Position numbers and translations under genes: made by a program. Below the pieces are notes generated by a model, which was not told the DNA's origin, made no database searches, and was given only the letters and a program-made list of their open reading frames with translations. From Ochotona curzoniae (Eukaryota > Chordata > Mammalia > Lagomorpha > Ochotonidae), in assembly GCF_017591425.1 (NCBI RefSeq), contig NW_024465800.1, positions 1 to 64,000 on the forward strand: DNA of 64,000 nt, in the 5' to 3' direction. Positions 59,448-64,000 of this stretch are shown in pieces (the first letter of the stretch is position 1; the number at the start of each line of letters is the position of its first letter).

Positions 59448-59775
59448 GCCTGGCCTGATGGCTTGATTGGCTGATCCTCCCCCTTCAGGCACTGTCATCC
59501 CATGTGGGTGTTATTTCATATTCTGGCAGCTCCACTTCCCATCCAGCTCCCTGCTTGTGGCCTGGGAAAACAATAAAGGATGACCCAAAGCCTTGGAACT
59601 TTTCAAACACATGGGATACCTGGAAGAAGCTCCTGATGCCTGCCTTTGAATTGGCTCAGCTCTGGCCATTGTGGCCAGTTCGTGGGAGGGTGGGTTGTCA
59701 AAACAGTGGATAGTAAGTCAGTCTCTTATCTCTTTGTAGATCTGCCTTTCCGGTAAAAGTAAATAATTAAAAATA
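59448..59775 (+). mobile_element. CSINE
   Basis: GGCCTGGCCTGATGGC head, TGTCATCCCATGTGGGTG, CCATCCAGCTCCCTGCTTGTGGCCTGGGAAAACAA and TGCCTTTCCGGTAAAAGTAAATAATT. Confidence 0.9.
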
Positions 59776-60236
59776 TATATTGGCAGCTCTCCTCCCTTGC
59801 CTTATAACAATCCTACAGAAATGTGCTACATTCATATTTGCTATAGAGATCTGGTCCCTGGAAATAAATCCTGACCCTCACTACTTTGCAGCTCCACAAA
59901 CACACTCTAATGCAATCCATCACTCCTTTCACCAGGACCATGACAGCATAATATTAATGTGTTTTTCCATTTTCCGTCATTGTTATCCTTCCTCATTCCC
60001 TTTCTGTCTAGGTTCAGGTGTGGAAACAAGTACGTAAAGTATAAATCAGATGTCACTGATTAAGCTGGTTTTAAAAGCTCTCTCATGCACTTTGAATAAA
60101 GGCTGGATTCTTTGGATCTGTAAGAACCTGCATACACATCACTATTTAATGTTAATTATATTAAAAGGAGGGAGGGTTGCCTCCAAAATTAGTCATTTCA
60201 CAAGCTCTCCCACCCAATTTTACTTTTTTCATATGC
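59776..60236. other. No recognisable feature
   Basis: No gene or named repeat seen. Confidence 0.4.
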
Positions 60237-60420
60237 TATTATATAAAAATAGTATATATTATATTATAATAGTATACAGTGTTACATAATAGTGTATATA
60301 ACCATATATTATTATTAAATATTATGATTACATATTAAGTATATAACATATGTGATGTATGATATATTGCTGCTAATGATATATAGTAATATATATTACT
60401 GATAATAATATAAATATCCC
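60237..60420. repeat. AT-rich low-complexity block
   Basis: Repeated ATATTATATTATAAT/ATAATAGTATA stretches. Confidence 0.85.
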
Positions 60421-60489
60421 AAAAAGCACACAGTCAAAAATGAAAAAATAGGTAGGAATCATCAAACTATACCCTTCATTTTCTGATTG

Positions 60490-60875
60490 CATTTATTTAC
60501 TTGAAAGTCAGTTATATATGCTCAAGAGAAGGAAGAAAGAGAGAGAGAGAGAGAAAAAGAGAGAGAGAAAGAGATTATTGAGGGAGAGAGAGAAAGAAAT
60601 TTTCCTTTAACTTGTTCCCTGCCCAGATTGCTTCCATGGCTCTGGCTGACTTAGAATCCCTGGCTGGGCCAGGAGCTAGGGGGCTGAATCCACATGCTTT
60701 ATGTAGGTAACAGGAGCCCAAACATACCGTTTTGCACTGTTTTTGCTTTCTAAGTTTGTTAGCAGGGATTTGGAAAGTGACACAGCCAGGACATAAACTG
60801 ATACCCATATGGGATGATGATGACACAACAGGCGGTGGTTTTAACTGCTGTGCCACAATGACTGTGCCTCACATT
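60490..60875 (-). mobile_element. CSINE with expanded (GA)n
   Basis: ATTTACTTGAAAGTCAGTTATATATG tail, a GA-rich run at 60535-60600, then CCCTGGCTGGGCCAGGAGC, ACCCATATGGGATGATG and GGTTTTAACTGCTGTGCCACAATG head on the minus strand. Confidence 0.85.
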
Positions 60876-60879
60876 ATAG

Positions 60880-61145
60880 ACATCTTTTCTCAACAAGAGA
60901 AACTGAGAATTAAACAAAGGAAATCAATATTAAAAGCCATCGAATGGGGAAAAAAAATTGAAAACCTCCTCTTACAAGGAGTTGATTCATAATATCAATG
61001 CATTTAACACAACTCTATAACAAACATAAAGAGATGACCTAATTTAAAAATGGACAAGGGATTGACTCTTTCCAAAGAAGATAGACAAGTGAAACAGAGC
61101 CTCAATATGACTCACTATTTCATTAGAGAAACAGATCCAAACCAC
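60880..61145 (+). mobile_element. Ancient L1 ORF2 fragment, 5' piece
   Basis: GACCTAATTTAAAAATGGACAAGGGATTGACTCTTTCCAAAGAAGATAGACAAGTG...CATTAGAGAAACAGATCCAAACCACAATAAG matches ORF2 3' coding sequence. It continues after the SINE at 61150. Confidence 0.85.
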
Positions 61146-61149
61146 AATA

Positions 61150-61470
61150 AGCAGGTCTTGTTGGTACAGCACATTGTGCTCCCACTTGGGAGGCCCACAT
61201 CCTGAATTTCAGTGCTGATGGAGCCCCTGCCTTTGGGCTTCTTGCTGATCCATCAGAAGACCTAGCTGATAATGGCTGAATTGTTTGTGCTTCTGTCACT
61301 CACTTGGAGCACTCAAATGGGGTGGCAGCCTCCTGGCTTGAGCCTGCCCCTAGCCCAGTTTTTTCAGGCTTTTAGAGAGTGATGCATATGCTACTTGTGT
61401 GTGCTCTCATTTTAATTCTACCTCTCAAACAGATGAAAAAAGCAAAACCAAACAAGTTACATATTTTTAA
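61150..61470 (+). mobile_element. Old CSINE inserted in an ancient L1
   Basis: TTGTTGGTACAGCACATTGTGCTCCC, CTCCTGGCTTGAGCCTGCCCCTAGCCCAG and ACCTCTCAAACAGATGAAAAAAG in SINE order. Confidence 0.65.
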
Positions 61471-61474
61471 AAGC

Positions 61475-62150
61475 TAAAGGAAAAAAAAAAAAAACGGAAA
61501 CTCTTGGTAGGAATGCCAATTGATATAGACATTATCTGCAGAAACATGCAGGATCCAAAAAATTAAAAATAGAGCGAGCCACTGTATTTCCGTGTAATCA
61601 CAATTCTGGGTATGTATTTGAAAGAAATACAGTCATTATCTTAAAATGGTACCTGCTGTTCAGTGTTCAGCATTGTTCGTAATAGTCAAGGCATTGAATC
61701 AATCTATGCATCATTGAAGGGATGAATAAACATACACATCCATGTCTGCCTGTCTGTTTACCTGCCCATCTGCATGCTGGTCATTACTAAATTTTTTTTT
61801 CCCTATTTACCAAACAAGCATGTTTTTGGAGAATTCTTTGTTAAGTGGAACAAAGTCAGATATATAAACAGGAATATTATGCACTCTCATGTTGATTCTA
61901 AGTAAAGCAGGACTCTTGGAAGCAGAATGGATAATGGTTACTAGGGAGGGACAAGGAGGGAAAAGCCATGATGTCGGTCAGTGGCACAAACTACAAATAA
62001 TAAGAGGGATGAGTTCTGGCCATCTAATGTACAGTATTGTGGTGGTAGCTGCATTAACTCATTTTGTTGTGGTAATCATGCTAGAAATGCATCTATTGAA
62101 TATATAAGCAATCATTGTTACTCAAGTATGTGTGAAGTGCTTTAACATAA
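61475..62150 (+). mobile_element. Ancient L1, 3' piece with 3' UTR
   Basis: GGAATGCCAATTGATATAGAC, AATTCTGGGTATGTATTTGAAAGAAATA, CATTGTTCGTAATAGTCAAGG, AATGGATAATGGTTACTAGGGAGGGACAAGG and GATGAGTTCTGGCCATCTAATGTACAGTATTGTGG are the 3' end of the old mammalian-wide L1 lineage. Confidence 0.88.
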
Positions 62151-62239
62151 CTATAATTTTTCAGAATTCAAATAATATCCAGCTTTTCCAATTTAAAACA
62201 AAAATGATTTCAAGATATTACAAAAAAAAAAAACAACTA

Positions 62240-62520
62240 TGGAGATGGGTCTGGTACAGAAACCTGTGGCTAGTGTTCTCCATGTGCTAGGATACCATAT
62301 GGGTGCCGGTTCTAATCCTCGCAGCTCTCCATTGCATCCAGCTCCCTGCTTGTGGCCTGGGAATGCAGTCCAGGACTGCCCAAGCCTTGGGACCCTGCAT
62401 TCACATGGGAGACCCAGAAGAGGCTCCTGGCTTTGTATTGGCATAGCTCTGGCTGTTGTGGCCTCTTTGCACATATGTCACTGAATGGACGATCTTCCTC
62501 TTTTTTTTTTTTTCAATGAA
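62240..62520 (+). mobile_element. CSINE
   Basis: GGATACCATATGGGTGCCGGTTCTAATCC, CACATGGGAGACCCAGAAGAGG, GGACGATCTTCCTC. The head is diverged, and the end gives way to a T run. Confidence 0.9.
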
Positions 62521-62637
62521 GAATATTTTTATTTCTAAATGGTGCAACAGGGAGAAGCAATGGAACAAAAGATTTTTTATGATGAACACTGTGGTCATTT
62601 TTAGTTAACATGTTTCTTTGTCAGAAAAGCAGGGTGG

Positions 62638-62972
62638 GGCCCGGCGCGGTGGCGCAAGTGGTTAAAGGTCCTCGCCTTGCATGCCCGGGATCCCATATGG
62701 GCACCGGTTCTAATCCCGGCAGCCCCGCTTCCCTTCCAGCTCCCTGCCTGTGGCCTGGGAAAGCAGTCGAGGACAGCCCAAAGCTTTAGGAACCTGCACC
62801 CGCGTGGGAGACCCGGAAGAGGCTCCTGGCTTCGGATCGGCATAGTATCGGCCCGTTGCGCTCACTTGGGGAGTGAATCATCAGACGGAAGATCTTCCTC
62901 TCTGTCTCTCCTCTCTGTATATCTGCCTTTCCAATGAAAAAAATAATAAAAATAAATCTTTAAAAAAAAAAA
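62638..62972 (+). mobile_element. CSINE, youngest-looking copy
   Basis: Starts GGCCCGGCGCGGTGG. A-box-like TGGCGCAAGTGG at 62650-62661 and B box GGTTCTAATCC at 62706-62716 form the Pol III promoter. Ends AATAAATCTTTAAAAAAAAAA. Exact 15-bp AGAAAAGCAGGGTGG duplication at 62623-62637 and 62973-62987. The many intact CpGs and perfect duplication suggest a recent insertion. Confidence 0.98.
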
Positions 62973-63010
62973 AGAAAAGCAGGGTGGAAATTATGTATTT
63001 AGAGAGATGT

Positions 63011-64000
63011 CTTTTTTTTTTTTTATTGTTGTTAACATTGTATTATGTGGTACAGTTTTATAGGTACTGGGGATTCCCCCCACCCCTCCCATACCCCTCC
63101 CCCCATGGTGGATTCCTCCACCTTGTTGCATAACCATAGTTCAAGTTCAGTTGAGATTCATTGCTTGCAAACACATGCCTAGCATAAAGTTCAGCGTCTT
63201 ATTGTCCAGATAAGTTCAGTGGCCTCTTGGGGAGACCTTCTATGGTCTGAAGATAGGTCTAACAGAGTAAAGATCCGGTCAGTTAAAAGCCCCAACAAGG
63301 CCTCAGTATCAATATACAACATTATGGAATTAATTGACATAGTATTGGGTAAACAATATGTTAAAAATAATGCAAGTTCCATTCTTCGAAACATCTGGGT
63401 TGAGACAGTATCAATGACAGGTTCAAAAAATAACAAACAACCAAACAAAAATTACAGGTTAAATCAAGGCAAACATGTGGTATCTAATCTTTTGGGATTC
63501 ACTCATTTCCCTTAGCATTATAGTTTCCAGTTGTGCCCATTTAGCCACAAAGAACTGCATTTTGTTTTTTTTAATAGCTGAGTAGTATTCCATGGAGTAG
63601 ATGAACCAAAGCTTTCTTATCCAATCTTCTGCTGATGGGCATTTTGGTTGCTTCCATGTTTTTGCAATTACTGATTGTGCTGCAATGAACATAGGGATGC
63701 ATGTTGGTTTGTCGTAAAACAGGTGTTTTGGATATATTCCTAGGAGTGCTATTGCTGGGTCATATGGTATGCAGATTTTGAGTTGTTTGAGTGTTCTCCA
63801 GACTGATTTCCATAGAGGCTGTACCAATTTGCAGCTCCACCAGCAGTGGAGTAGGGTTCCCTTTTCCCCGCATCCTCGCCAGCAAGCGTCGTTGGTGTTC
63901 TTGTTTATGTGGGCCAATCTTGCTGGTGTTAGGTGGTACCTCATCGATGTTTTAATTTGGATTTCCCTTATTGCTAGGGAGCTGGAACATTTTTTCATAT
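63011..64000 (-). mobile_element. L1 retrotransposon (copy 2), 3' end, runs off the window
   Basis: A T run at 63011-63025 (the A tail) is followed by a 3' UTR colinear with 350-778, then ORF2 from 63459. Same family as the L1 at 343-7029 but less damaged in the part visible. The 5' end lies beyond 64000. Confidence 0.95.
63459..64000 (-). CDS. L1 ORF2 C-terminus, open to the window edge (partial)
   Basis: About 180 codons of the ORF2 C-terminal domain, uninterrupted from the edge to a TAA at 63459-63461. It includes the Cys/His knuckle [18 protein letters not shown], and [20 protein letters not shown]. The homologous frame in copy 1 breaks at a T9 run, which here is T8 and in frame, so this copy keeps the native end. 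Whether the upstream endonuclease and reverse transcriptase are intact cannot be seen. Only the C-terminus is within the window, so activity is unproven. Confidence 0.8.
   Translation of the reverse strand, partial: MKKCSSSLAIREIQIKTSMRYHLTPARLAHINKNTNDACWRGCGEKGTLLHCWWSCKLVQPLWKSVWRTLKQLKICIPYDPAIALLGIYPKHLFYDKPTCIPMFIAAQSVIAKTWKQPKCPSAEDWIRKLWFIYSMEYYSAIKKNKMQFFVAKWAQLETIMLREMSESQKIRYHMFALI

Overview
This is a stretch of mammalian nuclear DNA with no protein-coding gene exon that I can support. The repeat content points to a lagomorph. At least thirty tRNA-derived C-repeat (CSINE) insertions carry the lagomorph signature (start GGGCCCGGCGCGGTGG, the CCCATATGGG motif, 3' end AATAAATCTTT plus an A tail). 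The youngest copies end in ...CTGTATATCYGCCTTTCCAATAAAA, which I associate with pika (Ochotona) rather than rabbit. That genus call is an inference. The DNA is AT-rich, full of microsatellites, and reads as intergenic or deep intronic sequence.

Layout. Positions 1-342 are a 14-bp-unit satellite. It abuts a 6.7-kb L1 on the minus strand (343-7029) with 3' UTR, broken ORF2, broken ORF1 and a repetitive GC-rich 5' UTR. A second L1 of the same family and orientation enters at 63011 and runs off the right edge with its ORF2 C-terminus open. Between them lie older L1 fragments on both strands (about 10.3-11.1, 11.6-11.9, 13.7-14.8, 21.2-22.6, 26.7-29.2, 49.3-50.1, 54.8-55.6 and 60.9-62.1 kb), CSINEs of all ages (densest at 33.6-41.0, 45-51 and 57.9-63 kb), MIR traces near 48 kb, a retroposed U6 snRNA pseudogene near 14.4 kb and many simple repeats.

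Three structures are not explained by these standard families. First, a family of about 2-kb, poly(A)-tailed, apparently non-coding elements with degenerate internal GC-rich repeats is present four times: 16.97-18.79 (-), 18.86-21.04 (-), 29.87-30.56 (-) and 50.59-52.87 kb (+). The last copy has a separate 5' domain and a 10-bp target-site duplication, so it looks like an L1-mobilised, SVA-like composite retroelement. Second, a 1.43-1.48-kb unit is tandemly repeated about three times at 22.67-26.69 kb, with a CA microsatellite at the same offset in every copy. Third, a CpG-rich minisatellite with GC boxes and a CCAAT motif lies at 32.5-32.9 kb.

Functionally the window is a record of L1 retrotransposition acting on itself (L1), on Pol III transcripts (CSINE, U6) and possibly on the unnamed composite family. 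All alignments were made by eye, so repeat boundaries are approximate unless a target-site duplication is given.
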